Source of the DNA: an uncultured Campylobacter sp.
GTDB taxonomy: Bacteria > Campylobacterota > Campylobacteria > Campylobacterales > Campylobacteraceae
DNA: 24,602 nt
Direction: 5' to 3'
Assembly (NCBI RefSeq): GCF_938045405.1
Contig: NZ_CALIMW010000172.1
Coordinates: forward strand, 1 to 24,602
Position 1 is the first letter of the stretch; each line of letters opens with the position of its first letter. This document shows, in pieces, positions 14,415-22,936 of this stretch. The translations under genes were made by a program, and so were the position numbers. The notes beneath the pieces were generated by a model. That model ran no database searches, was not told the DNA's origin, and was given only the letters and a program-made list of their open reading frames with translations.

Positions 14415-17105
14415 ATGAGCGCGCTAAAAATATTAAAATTTTTCATCTCTTACAAGTTCGCGCTCTGCCTCCTTTTTATTCTAGCCGCAGGTGCCGGCGT
14501 CGCGACCTTTTTAGAGAGCATCTATGACACGCAAACGGCTAAAATTTTAGTCTATGAGGCGCGCTGGTATGAGTGCGTCATGGGCGCTGCGACGCTTAGC
14601 CTGCTCGGCATTATAATTAAAACCAAAATGTGGCGCCGCTTCGGCTCTTTCGTGCTTCATGCGGCATTTATCGTCATCTTTATCGGCGCGGCGCTGACGC
14701 GCTATTTCGGCACCGAGGGCGTGCTGCACGTAAGAGAGGGCGAGAGCGAAAACGAGATGGTAAGCGTCAAACCATACTTGCAAATCCGCACGCAAGACGC
14801 GCTGTTTGAGCACCCGCTAAGCTTATCTCAGATCGACGATAACCATTTTAGCTTCACGCAAAGTATAAATTCTAAAAGCTTCACCGTCAAATTTAGCTCC
14901 TACAAACCCGCGCCCAAAGGCGAACAGGGCACGCTTGCGGTAAAGGCGGGTTTTGAGGGCGGAAGCGAGCAAGAGGCAGAGCTGCGCGGCGGCGCGGGCT
15001 GGCTCGGGGAACCTAAAATTTTAAACTTTGACGGCGAGGAGATAATGCTAAGCTGGGGCTCGAAACTCATAGAGCTTCCGTTTGCGGTAAAGCTTTTGAA
15101 ATTTAAGCTCGAGCGCTATCCTGGCTCGCAAAGTCCGTCATCCTACGCCAGCGACGTTGAAATTTTAAAAGAGGGCAAGAGCGTGGGGGAGCATGAAATT
15201 TATATGAACCATCCGCTAAACTTTGGCGGCTTTAAGCTCTTTCAATCCTCCTACGACACGGACGAGCTGGGCACGGTGCTGGAGCTTAATCGCGATCCGG
15301 GTAAAATCCCCACTTACTTCGGCTATTTCTTGCTTTGCGTCGGATTTATCGGTAATCTTTTTACCGCGGGCAGCAGGTTTAAAAAGCTCGCTAAATTTAT
15401 CAAAAACAACGCGCCTGCCGCGCTTCTTTTGATTGCGCCGCTTTTTTTCAGCATTGAGCTTCGCGCCGCGGATGAAAACTATCTGCAAAACCTTAAAGCT
15501 AACTCGCGCGTTCACGCAAACGGCGCGTTTGCAGAGCTTTTGGTGCAAGATTACATGGGTAGAATTAAGCCGCTTAGCACCGAAGCAAGCGAGATCGTAA
15601 ATAAAATTTCGGGCACGGAGGGGCTTTACGGCTTAAGCGCCGAGCAGATGATCTTGGGCATGAGCCTAAATCCCGCGTTCTGGCGCGATCAAAAGATCAT
15701 TAAGATCAAAAACGACGAGATCAAAAAGATGCTGGGCTTAGCGCCGCAGGAGCGATATGCGAGCTTTAATTCGGTCTTTGATGAAAACGGCAACTACAAG
15801 CTCGCGCGCGCCCTGGACGAGGCGAATGAAAAAAGCGCCTCGCGCCGCGGCGTGCTTGATAACGAGCTGATTAAATTCGACGAGCGGCTAAACATCGCGT
15901 ATCTGACCTTTAGAGGGGTGTTTTTTAAATTTATCCCCGTGCCGAACGACCCGCAAAATACCTGGCTCTCGCCGAACGACGCCTTTGCGGATTATAGTAT
16001 CGCTCCGCAGATCAAAGGCGTGCTAAACGACTATCTAAACGGTCTGCAAGATGGAATTTCGGATAATGATTGGGCTAAAGCGGACGGCGCGCTTGCAGAG
16101 CTGAAAAACTACCAAAGAGCGACCTCGGCGGCTATTCTTCCAAGCGTTAGCCGCGTCAAAGCCGAGGTGTTTTACAACAAAGCTTCGGTTTTTAAAAAGC
16201 TAGTTTATTGCTATATGATCCTAGGCGGCGTAGCTCTAATATTGGCGCTTTTGGGCGCGCTTTGCGGTAAGCGCTTCACGCTCGTGCAAAAAATTTTATT
16301 TGCGGCCTTTGCCACAAGCTTTGCGGCACATACCCTTGCGCTTGCGCTGCGCTGGTATGTAGCGGCTCACGCGCCGTGGAGCGATAGCTATGAATCGATG
16401 ATATACATCGGCTGGTCGGCGGCGCTTGCAGGGATCATATTTTTTAGAAAGTCCCTGCTTACGCTAAGCGCGAGCTGCTTGCTAGCCAGCATTGTGATGC
16501 TGGTAGCGCATATGAGCTTCGTAAATCCGCAGATTACCAACCTCGTGCCAGTGCTAAAATCCTATTGGCTTAGCATCCACGTCTCGGTTATCACGGCTAG
16601 CTACGGATTTTTAGGGCTTAGCTGCCTGCTTGGGCTTTTGGCTCTTATTTTGATGGCGCTTAAAAACGGCGCCAATCGCGAACGGCTCAATGCTCAGATC
16701 AGATATATAACGGCGATCAACGAGATCAGCCTCATAGTGGGGCTTTCGATGCTGACGCTCGGAAATTTCTTCGGCGGCGTGTGGGCGAATGAGAGTTGGG
16801 GGCGATACTGGGGCTGGGATAGCAAAGAGACTTGGTCGTATGTCTCGATCATTGTCTATGCGATCGTGCTGCATCTAAAGCTTATCCCGAAACTCGGTTC
16901 GATCTATGTTTATTGCGTGAGTTCGACGCTCGCGTATAGCTCGATCATAATGACCTATTTCGGCGTAAATTTCTACCTCACCGGCATGCACTCTTACGCT
17001 GCGGGAGATGCGCCGCAGATACCCGCGCCGTTTTATTGTATAATAGCGGCGGTCTTTTTAATAATCGCTCTTGCCTTCAGGGGCAGGGACGTAAAAACGA
17101 TATAA
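14415..17105 (+). CDS. ccsA1: CcsA1, dedicated CcsBA-type haem lyase for the CX15CH haem
   Basis: This 896-aa fusion joins a ResB/CcsB half (N-terminal helices, a periplasmic domain to about residue 290, then a helix near 300-320) to a CcsA/ResC half of about eight helices from roughly residue 600. The tryptophan-rich haem-handling segment of the CcsA half is present (SWGRYWGWDSKETWS, around residue 795), as are flanking conserved histidines. System II cytochrome c synthases of this fused kind are general in Campylobacterota. From published work the mcc-linked copy, CcsA1, is specific for the CX15CH motif of MccA, and a CX15CH motif is indeed present here. It starts 15 bases after mccD with a GCGGAGG ribosome binding site. 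Confidence 0.94.
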   Translation: MSALKILKFFISYKFALCLLFILAAGAGVATFLESIYDTQTAKILVYEARWYECVMGAATLSLLGIIIKTKMWRRFGSFVLHAAFIVIFIGAALTRYFGTEGVLHVREGESENEMVSVKPYLQIRTQDALFEHPLSLSQIDDNHFSFTQSINSKSFTVKFSSYKPAPKGEQGTLAVKAGFEGGSEQEAELRGGAGWLGEPKILNFDGEEIMLSWGSKLIELPFAVKLLKFKLERYPGSQSPSSYASDVEILKEGKSVGEHEIYMNHPLNFGGFKLFQSSYDTDELGTVLELNRDPGKIPTYFGYFLLCVGFIGNLFTAGSRFKKLAKFIKNNAPAALLLIAPLFFSIELRAADENYLQNLKANSRVHANGAFAELLVQDYMGRIKPLSTEASEIVNKISGTEGLYGLSAEQMILGMSLNPAFWRDQKIIKIKNDEIKKMLGLAPQERYASFNSVFDENGNYKLARALDEANEKSASRRGVLDNELIKFDERLNIAYLTFRGVFFKFIPVPNDPQNTWLSPNDAFADYSIAPQIKGVLNDYLNGLQDGISDNDWAKADGALAELKNYQRATSAAILPSVSRVKAEVFYNKASVFKKLVYCYMILGGVALILALLGALCGKRFTLVQKILFAAFATSFAAHTLALALRWYVAAHAPWSDSYESMIYIGWSAALAGIIFFRKSLLTLSASCLLASIVMLVAHMSFVNPQITNLVPVLKSYWLSIHVSVITASYGFLGLSCLLGLLALILMALKNGANRERLNAQIRYITAINEISLIVGLSMLTLGNFFGGVWANESWGRYWGWDSKETWSYVSIIVYAIVLHLKLIPKLGSIYVYCVSSTLAYSSIIMTYFGVNFYLTGMHSYAAGDAPQIPAPFYCIIAAVFLIIALAFRGRDVKTI

Positions 17106-17115
17106 AGGAGTAAAT

Positions 17116-17949
17116 TTGAAAAAATTTCTAATAGCGTTAGCCTTGGCTGCCGCGGCAAATGCGGGCTTTATCAGCGAGGGCATTCAAGCTCAGCAAAGCG
17201 GCGATCATAAAAAACTCGCAGAAATTTACGAGCGAGCGTGCGGTTTGGAAAATAAAGCTTCGGGATGCTATAATCTAGCCGTTTTGTATTTTGAGGGCAC
17301 CGGCAACGTAGAGAAAAATTTCGAAAAAGCGATCAGCCTCTACGAGAAGGCGTGCAGCGCTAAATTTGCGCTTGCGTGCAACAATCTAGGCTATATCTAC
17401 GAAAGCGGCAACGGCGCGGATCAAAATTTTACCAAAGCCGCGGCTTATTACGAAAAAGCCTGCAAAGATAACGAAGGCTGCACCTCGCTCGGACTTTTAT
17501 ACGCAAACGGCGCCGGGCTTGCAAAGGATGTCGCCAAGGCGGCGAGCCTTTATGAGAAGGCCTGCACCTACGGCGATATGATGGGCTGCAACAACCTGGG
17601 CTATCTGTATCTAAAGGGCGAGGGCGTCGAGCAAAGCTTCGCAAAGGCTAAAATTTTTTACGAAAAGGCTTGCGGCGGCGACATCGGCATCGGCTGCAAC
17701 AACCTAGGCTATCTATACGCCTTCGGGCAGGGGGTGGGCCAGGATTATAAGCAGGCAAAGCAGCAGTATGAAAAGGCGTGCAACCTCGGCCACTTCGACG
17801 GCTGCAATAACCTAGCCATAATGTATGCCGAAGGAAAAGGAGTGAAGTCCGATAACGCCAAAGCAAAAGAGTTTTTCAAAAAAAGCTGCGACGGCGGCAT
17901 CAAGATGGGCTGCGAGAATTTGGAATTTTTAAACTCGATTAGTAAGTAA
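17116..17949 (+). CDS. Exported cysteine-rich Sel1-repeat protein (Hcp-like)
   Basis: The 277-aa protein has a Sec signal peptide (residues 1-16, ending ANA) and seven tandem repeats of about 36 residues of the Sel1/TPR type, typically YEKAC followed by GCNNLGYLY and a G-rich turn. Nearly every repeat carries a pair of cysteines about 8-9 residues apart, as in the Helicobacter cysteine-rich proteins, where each pair forms a disulfide that closes the repeat. It starts 10 bases after ccsA1 (AAAGGAG), so it belongs to the same operon. The fold is a protein-binding solenoid in the periplasm. A scaffold or chaperone role in MccA assembly is suggested only by position. Confidence 0.88.
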   Translation: MKKFLIALALAAAANAGFISEGIQAQQSGDHKKLAEIYERACGLENKASGCYNLAVLYFEGTGNVEKNFEKAISLYEKACSAKFALACNNLGYIYESGNGADQNFTKAAAYYEKACKDNEGCTSLGLLYANGAGLAKDVAKAASLYEKACTYGDMMGCNNLGYLYLKGEGVEQSFAKAKIFYEKACGGDIGIGCNNLGYLYAFGQGVGQDYKQAKQQYEKACNLGHFDGCNNLAIMYAEGKGVKSDNAKAKEFFKKSCDGGIKMGCENLEFLNSISK

Positions 17950-17980
17950 ATTTAAAACATCAAAATTTTAAGGAGATAGT

Positions 17981-19105
17981 ATGATTTTACGTTCGTTTTT
18001 AGCTTCGACCGCGCTTGTTGCGCTCGTTTGCGGCGCCTCGATGGATGGGGCTAATAAGCCGGCAAATCCTATGTTTCAAAGCGTGGATCCGAGCAAGGCT
18101 ACGCTTGTAGGAAGCGGCGAGGGCAAAGAATACTGCGCCGTTTGCGGAATGAATTTGGTTAAATTCTATAAAACTAATCACGTTTGGAACGGCAAGCAAG
18201 TAGCTTCTCTGCACTGCTTGTACGAGATTACGGGCGGCAAAATTCCAAGCGATGCACAGGTAGTAGATACGAAAAATCTAAATTTGATCGACGTAAATAA
18301 AGCCTTTTACGTCGTGGGCAGCAAGGTCAAAGGCACGATGACGCGTAATAGCAAATACGCCTTTTCAACCGAAGCCGACGCCAAGGAATTCCAAGCCGAA
18401 AACGGCGGCGAGATAATGAGCTTCGCCAAAGCCTACGAGATTGCGGGGCAGGATTTCGAGGGCGATAACAAGATGATCAAAGCCAAACGCGAGGGCGGCG
18501 TTTACGCGCACGGTAAAGAATTTTACGAAACAAACTGCGCTAAAACGGACGCTAAAAGCTTCAAAGCCATCTCCGAGCTCAAAGCTCATCTCAAAAAGAC
18601 TTGCGACGCAAAGGGTGCTAGCAAGGAGCCTGAGTACGACAAGCACCTACAAGCCGCGGCGCTGTATCTATGGGATGCGCCGGTAAATTTAGGCAGCAGC
18701 GGTAAAGATGCAAAAGCGAAAAAACCTGAAAAGATCGTCGTGCCGGAAGGCGCTAAATGCCCGGTATGCGGCATGCTAGTGGGTAAAAACCCTAACTGGG
18801 CGGCGATGATAGAGGTTCAGGGCGGCGAGAACCTGTATTTTGACGGCGTAAAAGACCTGATGAAGTACTACTTCGAAAAGGGCAAGGGCTTTGATAAAAT
18901 TTTCGTAACCGACTACTACAAGTTACACAAGATCGATGCTAAAAGCGCCTTTTTCGTGCTCGGCTCCGACGTCTTAGGACCGATGGGCGACGAGCTCATT
19001 GCGTTTGATAGCGAGAGCGCGGCTAAGACCTTCGCTAAAGATCACGGAGGCAAGAGCGTGCTTAAATTTGACGAAATTCAAGAGAGCGTAATAGAAGGGC
19101 TATGA
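17981..19105 (+). CDS. Fused NosL-cytochrome-like-NosL copper-chaperone protein
   Basis: The 374-aa exported protein (signal peptide about 1-19, possible lipobox at VCGAS) contains two NosL-type domains. The first is at about 35-155 with the metal motif CAVCGM (C52, C55, M57). The second is at about 250-370 with CPVCGM (C260, C263, M265). NosL proteins bind Cu(I) and deliver copper to nitrous oxide reductase. Between them (about 170-235) is a segment that reads like a small cytochrome c without its haem motif: a HGKEFYETNCAK start, a second cysteine at 208, and an ending like HLQAAALYLWD. Instead of CXXCH it has C186 and C208. The sequence supports copper or redox handling in the periplasm; delivery of copper to MccA is my inference from the cluster. 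Confidence 0.85.
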   Translation: MILRSFLASTALVALVCGASMDGANKPANPMFQSVDPSKATLVGSGEGKEYCAVCGMNLVKFYKTNHVWNGKQVASLHCLYEITGGKIPSDAQVVDTKNLNLIDVNKAFYVVGSKVKGTMTRNSKYAFSTEADAKEFQAENGGEIMSFAKAYEIAGQDFEGDNKMIKAKREGGVYAHGKEFYETNCAKTDAKSFKAISELKAHLKKTCDAKGASKEPEYDKHLQAAALYLWDAPVNLGSSGKDAKAKKPEKIVVPEGAKCPVCGMLVGKNPNWAAMIEVQGGENLYFDGVKDLMKYYFEKGKGFDKIFVTDYYKLHKIDAKSAFFVLGSDVLGPMGDELIAFDSESAAKTFAKDHGGKSVLKFDEIQESVIEGL

Positions 19106-19290
19106 GGCTCATTTGCGCTTTAATGATCTTTTTTGCCGCCCTTTACGCGCTCATTGCGGTGCATTATGTAAGCTTTGATCGCGCAAAGGGCGAGCAGTGC
19201 CTGCAAAAGCTCGCACGCGAGATAAAGGACGTGCGGCTCTCAAGCAGCTTTAAGAGCAAAGCCTACGCGGAGTTCGTCTATGATAAGTAA
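19102..19290 (+). CDS. Small membrane or secreted peptide, 62 aa
   Basis: The start overlaps the stop of the NosL fusion gene (ATGA) and its end overlaps the permease start by 11 bases in another frame, so it is clearly translated as part of the operon. The product has an N-terminal hydrophobic helix (about 3-21: LICALMIFFAALYALIAVH) and a short, basic periplasmic tail with one cysteine (EQCLQKLAREIKDVR). I recognise no family. It may be a small accessory subunit of the adjacent ABC system. Confidence 0.68.
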   Translation: MRLICALMIFFAALYALIAVHYVSFDRAKGEQCLQKLAREIKDVRLSSSFKSKAYAEFVYDK

Positions 19291-20389
19291 AAATTTCATA
19301 GACTACTCCGTAACTCTGCTGCGAAAAGATAGAGCCGATCACGCTTTTAGCTTCGCGATCTTTGCATTTATCGTTTTTGTTTTAAGCTCAGTGCTGTTCA
19401 TCTCGGGCTCCATTCAAAACGATCTTGAAAAGGTCATCAAGCTCAGACCCGACATCGTAGTAGAGGCTCTACGCGCGGGCAAACGCGATCTGATGCACGA
19501 CGGCTATATCTACGATATCTCCAAAATCGCGGGCGTCAGCGAAGTGCAGGGCGCCGTGGACGGGATGTATTACTTCGCTCAAAAGCGCGTTTGGTTTCAT
19601 ATCGTAGGCGACGAAAGCCTGAGCGAAAACGAAATGATCGTAGGCGAGGGGGTAAAGGCGGCGATGGGCGAGTGGTACTACGAGGATGAGTTTCACTTCT
19701 TAACCGAACAGCGCCTAATCGCGATTAAGATCAATAAAATTTCGCCGCACGAAAGCAGCATCGTCTCAAACGACGTGATCTATCTAAACCCCGATACCGC
19801 ACGCGAGGTGCTAAGCCTCAAAGAGGGCGAATACACCAAGCTCTACGTAAGCGTGCCCAACCCCAACGAAGTAAGCGAAGTAGCGCTTAAGATCGTAAAT
19901 TTATACCCCAACACGCAAGCTCTTAGCGCCGAGGACGCGGTGGCCGAAGTGAGGCATCTGTATTATTACAAGGGTGGAATTTTTATGGTGCTTTACGCCG
20001 TGGCGATGATCTCATTTTTCATCTTGCTAAAAAATCAAATTTCGCTCGCGTACGGCGAGAAGAAAAAGGAGATCGCGATCTTGCGCAGCATCGGCTTTTG
20101 TATAAAGGACATCATCGCGATGAAATTTATTCAAAATTTCATCGTCTCGCTAAGCGCTTATCTGCTCGGCGTCGCGGGCGCGTATGCTTATGTTTTTATC
20201 CTGGATGCGCCGCTTCTGCGCGATATATTCTTAGGCGGCGAGTTGCGAAATTTCATCACCTTCACCCCCGCGATAAATTTTAATATGCTCTTTTTGATCT
20301 TCGTCTTTAGCGTGATCCCGTTTTTAGCCTTCGTCATCATCCCATCCTGGCGCATCGCTATAGGCGATATGAGCGAGGCGGTCAAATGA
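19280..20389 (+). CDS. ABC transporter permease, FtsX/MacB type
   Basis: The 369-aa protein has an N-terminal helix (about 22-42), a periplasmic domain of about 180 residues, and three C-terminal helices (about 233-253, 280-305 and 333-355), the layout of FtsX/LolC/MacB permeases. The segment KKKEIAILRSIGFCIKDIIAMKF after the second helix is the hallmark cytoplasmic coupling region of the family. Such mechanotransmission-type exporters act on periplasmic substrates or lipoproteins rather than pumping small solutes through the membrane. It is followed by its ATPase with a 4-base ATGA overlap. Confidence 0.88.
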   Translation: MISKNFIDYSVTLLRKDRADHAFSFAIFAFIVFVLSSVLFISGSIQNDLEKVIKLRPDIVVEALRAGKRDLMHDGYIYDISKIAGVSEVQGAVDGMYYFAQKRVWFHIVGDESLSENEMIVGEGVKAAMGEWYYEDEFHFLTEQRLIAIKINKISPHESSIVSNDVIYLNPDTAREVLSLKEGEYTKLYVSVPNPNEVSEVALKIVNLYPNTQALSAEDAVAEVRHLYYYKGGIFMVLYAVAMISFFILLKNQISLAYGEKKKEIAILRSIGFCIKDIIAMKFIQNFIVSLSAYLLGVAGAYAYVFILDAPLLRDIFLGGELRNFITFTPAINFNMLFLIFVFSVIPFLAFVIIPSWRIAIGDMSEAVK

Positions 20390-21063
20390 GCAAGATAGAG
20401 ATCAAGCAGCTTTTTAAAATTTACAACGAGGGCAGGGCGAATGAATTTCGCGCTTTGAAAAACATAAGCCTAAGCGTCGAAGAGGGGCAGATCGTAATCT
20501 TAAAAGGGGTCAGCGGCAGCGGCAAAAGCACGCTTCTATCCATCATAGGCGCGCTTGCTAAGCCGAGTAGCGGTGAGGTTTTAGTGGACGGCGCAAACGT
20601 CTCCAAGCTCGCTGATATCGAAAGCTCAGCGTATCGCCATAAAAAAATCGGCTTCATCTTTCAGTCTTTCAACCTGCTTGAGGCGCTTAGCGTCTATAAA
20701 AACGTCCTTGCGCCGCTTAGTCTCGAGCGGCTGAGCAGAGATGAGCTTGGCGCGCGCATAGATGAAGCGATGCAGATCGCTAATATCGCGCATAAAAAAG
20801 ATCAGATCGTCTCCAGCCTTAGCGGCGGCGAGAAGCAGCGCTGCGCTATCGCTAGGGCGCTCGTGATGGGGCCGCAGATCATCTTAGCCGACGAGCCGAC
20901 GGCAAATTTAGACAAACAAAACTCGCTCGGCTTTATCGAGATGCTCTCAAAGCTCAAAGAGCTTAAAAAGACCGTTTTGATCGCGACGCACGATATACTC
21001 TTCGACGAGCTAAGCTTTGTGGATCGATACGTCTTTTTAAAAGATGGAGAAATTTCAGCATGA
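20386..21063 (+). CDS. ABC transporter ATP-binding protein, LolD/MacB type
   Basis: The 225-aa ATPase shows the Walker A GVSGSGKSTL (about 41-50), a Q loop FQSFNLLEAL, the signature LSGGEKQR, the Walker B IILADEPTANLD and the switch histidine in IATHD. It is closest in style to LolD/FtsE/MacB ATPases that pair with FtsX-type permeases, such as the product of the preceding gene. Both ends overlap neighbouring genes by ATGA, so expression is tightly coupled. As with the permease, the substrate is unknown; the NosL-type neighbours suggest metal or chaperone traffic. Confidence 0.93.
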   Translation: MSKIEIKQLFKIYNEGRANEFRALKNISLSVEEGQIVILKGVSGSGKSTLLSIIGALAKPSSGEVLVDGANVSKLADIESSAYRHKKIGFIFQSFNLLEALSVYKNVLAPLSLERLSRDELGARIDEAMQIANIAHKKDQIVSSLSGGEKQRCAIARALVMGPQIILADEPTANLDKQNSLGFIEMLSKLKELKKTVLIATHDILFDELSFVDRYVFLKDGEISA

Positions 21064-22013
21064 GCGTATTTTTATCGGGTAGCGTGATCGCGTTTTTGGC
21101 CGTGGAGCTGATCGTAATAGCGCTGATGGCGATCTCGCAGTTTCATATCGTGCGGATCATGCGCTACTGGGACTTTAACGCCACCTCAAATTTACAATAC
21201 GCCCTGGAGAAAAGAAACTATCTCATCAACACCATTTTGTTCTTCACGATAGCGTGCAAGATCATTTTGTTTATATTTTTTGCGCTCTGCCTAAACGAGC
21301 TCTCTTCAATCGTGCCCGGCGCGATGTGCTCTGCAGGCGTCGTGGGCTCGAACCGCTACGGCAACATCCTGCTGCTTTTAAAAATTTTACTGATCTTCGG
21401 CTTTGGGCTCTGGCTTATTTTAAACAGCCTCGATCTTAAAGCGGGCAAATTTCCCTATCTAAAGCGCAAATACCTGATCTTTACCATCCTTTTTACGGGC
21501 GTTTTGGCGGAGTTTATTTTAGAAATTCTATTTTTTACCAATATCCCGCTGCGCGTGCCGGTGTTTTGCTGCTCGGTCGTATTTCGCGCGCCGAAGCTCC
21601 CATTCGGCTACACGCAGGCGCTTTTGGCGACTTTTTTCTACGCGATATTGGGCGCCATTTTGATCTTAAATTTCTTAAAGCAGTCGATGGCGAGCTTTGC
21701 TTTAAATTTGCTCTTTTTGTTCGTCGCATACTACGCGATCACCTATTTTTTCGGGCTTTACGTTTACGAGCAGCCCAATCACAAATGCCCGTATTGCATG
21801 CTTTTGAAGGATTATTACTTCGTCGGCTATGCGATCTGGGGCTCGCTGTTTTTGGGTATATTTTTCGGCATCGTGCCGTTTTTAACGGAGCTCATCACCA
21901 AGCGCGCCTACACCCACCTGCTTAAATACTCCTCGTTCTGGCTCATTCTAAACGCACTCATCTGCAGCGCCTACGTCGTCAAATACTACTTCGTGCGGGG
22001 TGCGCTGCTATGA
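21060..22013 (+). CDS. Multispanning membrane protein with three cysteine motifs
   Basis: The 317-aa protein has about eight membrane helices. Three cysteine motifs lie in or near loops: GAMCSAG (C90), VFCCS (C170, C171) and HKCPYC (C243, C246). The arrangement suggests a metal site or thiol-redox site at the membrane surface, and CPYC recalls redox-active CXXC motifs. I cannot assign a family; DsbB/VKOR-like and NosY-like roles were considered but the topology does not clearly fit. It is the second membrane component of the gene cluster, coupled to both neighbours by ATGA overlaps, and is probably part of the same complex or pathway. Confidence 0.8.
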   Translation: MSVFLSGSVIAFLAVELIVIALMAISQFHIVRIMRYWDFNATSNLQYALEKRNYLINTILFFTIACKIILFIFFALCLNELSSIVPGAMCSAGVVGSNRYGNILLLLKILLIFGFGLWLILNSLDLKAGKFPYLKRKYLIFTILFTGVLAEFILEILFFTNIPLRVPVFCCSVVFRAPKLPFGYTQALLATFFYAILGAILILNFLKQSMASFALNLLFLFVAYYAITYFFGLYVYEQPNHKCPYCMLLKDYYFVGYAIWGSLFLGIFFGIVPFLTELITKRAYTHLLKYSSFWLILNALICSAYVVKYYFVRGALL

Positions 22014-22519
22014 TTAAGAAAATTTTTGCCGCGGTTTTGCTCGCTTGCGTGATGGGGCTACTGATATCGTCTATGGATATAGCCGAATCCAAAATTTCCG
22101 TCCGCCACGGCAATACGGATAAGAAGCCGCTGCAGATCGAATTTGGCAAATACCTATGCCACGAGAGCGGCACGGTGATAAACGATCTGTATAACACCGC
22201 CCAGGCCGTTATGCCAAACGGCGATACATATTTTTTCAATGACATCGCAAACGTCTTTATGTGGCTGATGCGGCAAAAAAACAGAGATGAGATCGTGGTG
22301 TGGGTTTATTCGCAAGACACCGAAAGATACATCATCGCCAAGGACGCTTGGTACTCGCGCGTCGAGATCACGCCGATGGGATATGGCTTTGGCGCGTATG
22401 AGTTTCACAACTACGGCAGGAGCGACTACTACTACGACGAGATCGTGCTGTGCGCCGCGCGCGGCGAGACGCTGCTAAATCCGCTCATCAACATCCTGCT
22501 TTCGGAAAATAAAATTTAG
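22010..22519 (+). CDS. NosL-like protein lacking the CXXCGM motif
   Basis: The 169-aa protein has an N-terminal signal or anchor (about 4-22). The domain follows the NosL pattern: a motif region, an AQAVMPNGDTYFFNDIANVFMW block, then WVYSQDTERYIIAKDAWY and the family ending TPMGYGFGAYE. The copper motif is altered: where NosL has CXXCGMxI this has CHESGTVI (from C50), keeping the first cysteine but losing the second cysteine and the methionine. One other cysteine (VLCAARGE) is present near the end. The 3' end of the gene (GGAAAATAAAATTTAG) is also the first unit of a downstream tandem repeat, which supplies the stop codon. It would be the last gene of the putative copper-handling operon. Confidence 0.82.
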   Translation: MIKKIFAAVLLACVMGLLISSMDIAESKISVRHGNTDKKPLQIEFGKYLCHESGTVINDLYNTAQAVMPNGDTYFFNDIANVFMWLMRQKNRDEIVVWVYSQDTERYIIAKDAWYSRVEITPMGYGFGAYEFHNYGRSDYYYDEIVLCAARGETLLNPLINILLSENKI

Positions 22520-22649
22520 CCTCGCGGCGGATAGGAAAATGAAATTTAGCCCCGCTATGGATGGGAAATAAAATTTAACCCTTCGGCGGATATGAAATAA
22601 AATTTAGCCGTGCGGCAGGTAGAAATAAAATTTAACTCCGCAGCAGGCA
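22504..22649. repeat. Tandem repeat, five imperfect units of 28-30 bp
   Basis: Units start at 22504, 22534, 22564, 22594 and 22622. Each has the form (G)GAAATAAAATTTARCC followed by a GC-rich part such as TCGCGGCGGAT. The first unit overlaps the last codons and stop of the NosL-like gene. Confidence 0.85.
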
Positions 22650-22936
22650 CGACTTGTCGCAGATACGGCCTGCCGCTTAATTTTACCCACGCTTGCCGCT
22701 TTCGTTAAATTTAGCTCGCGTCCGAGTCTGCGTTCGCTCACAATTATTAAATTTGCTCGCATTTGCCCGAGCTCGCGTCCATTCGTATTAATTGAAATTT
22801 GACCCGCCCAATCCGAACTCTTACTCGTCCGCTCTTATAGAATTTAGCTCGTATTTGCCTGAGTTCGCATCGGCTTGCTCTCGTAAATTTGATCCGCCCG
22901 CACCGCCGACTAGTTTAAAATTTTTAAACCGCTCTG

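Noticed and set aside
22287..22478. Additional arginine-rich open frames inside the NosL-like gene and other genes
   Set aside because: High-GC shadow frames with biased composition and no start signals.
22504..22649. CRISPR array
   Set aside because: Units are tandem without unique spacers, diverge from each other, and no cas genes are near.
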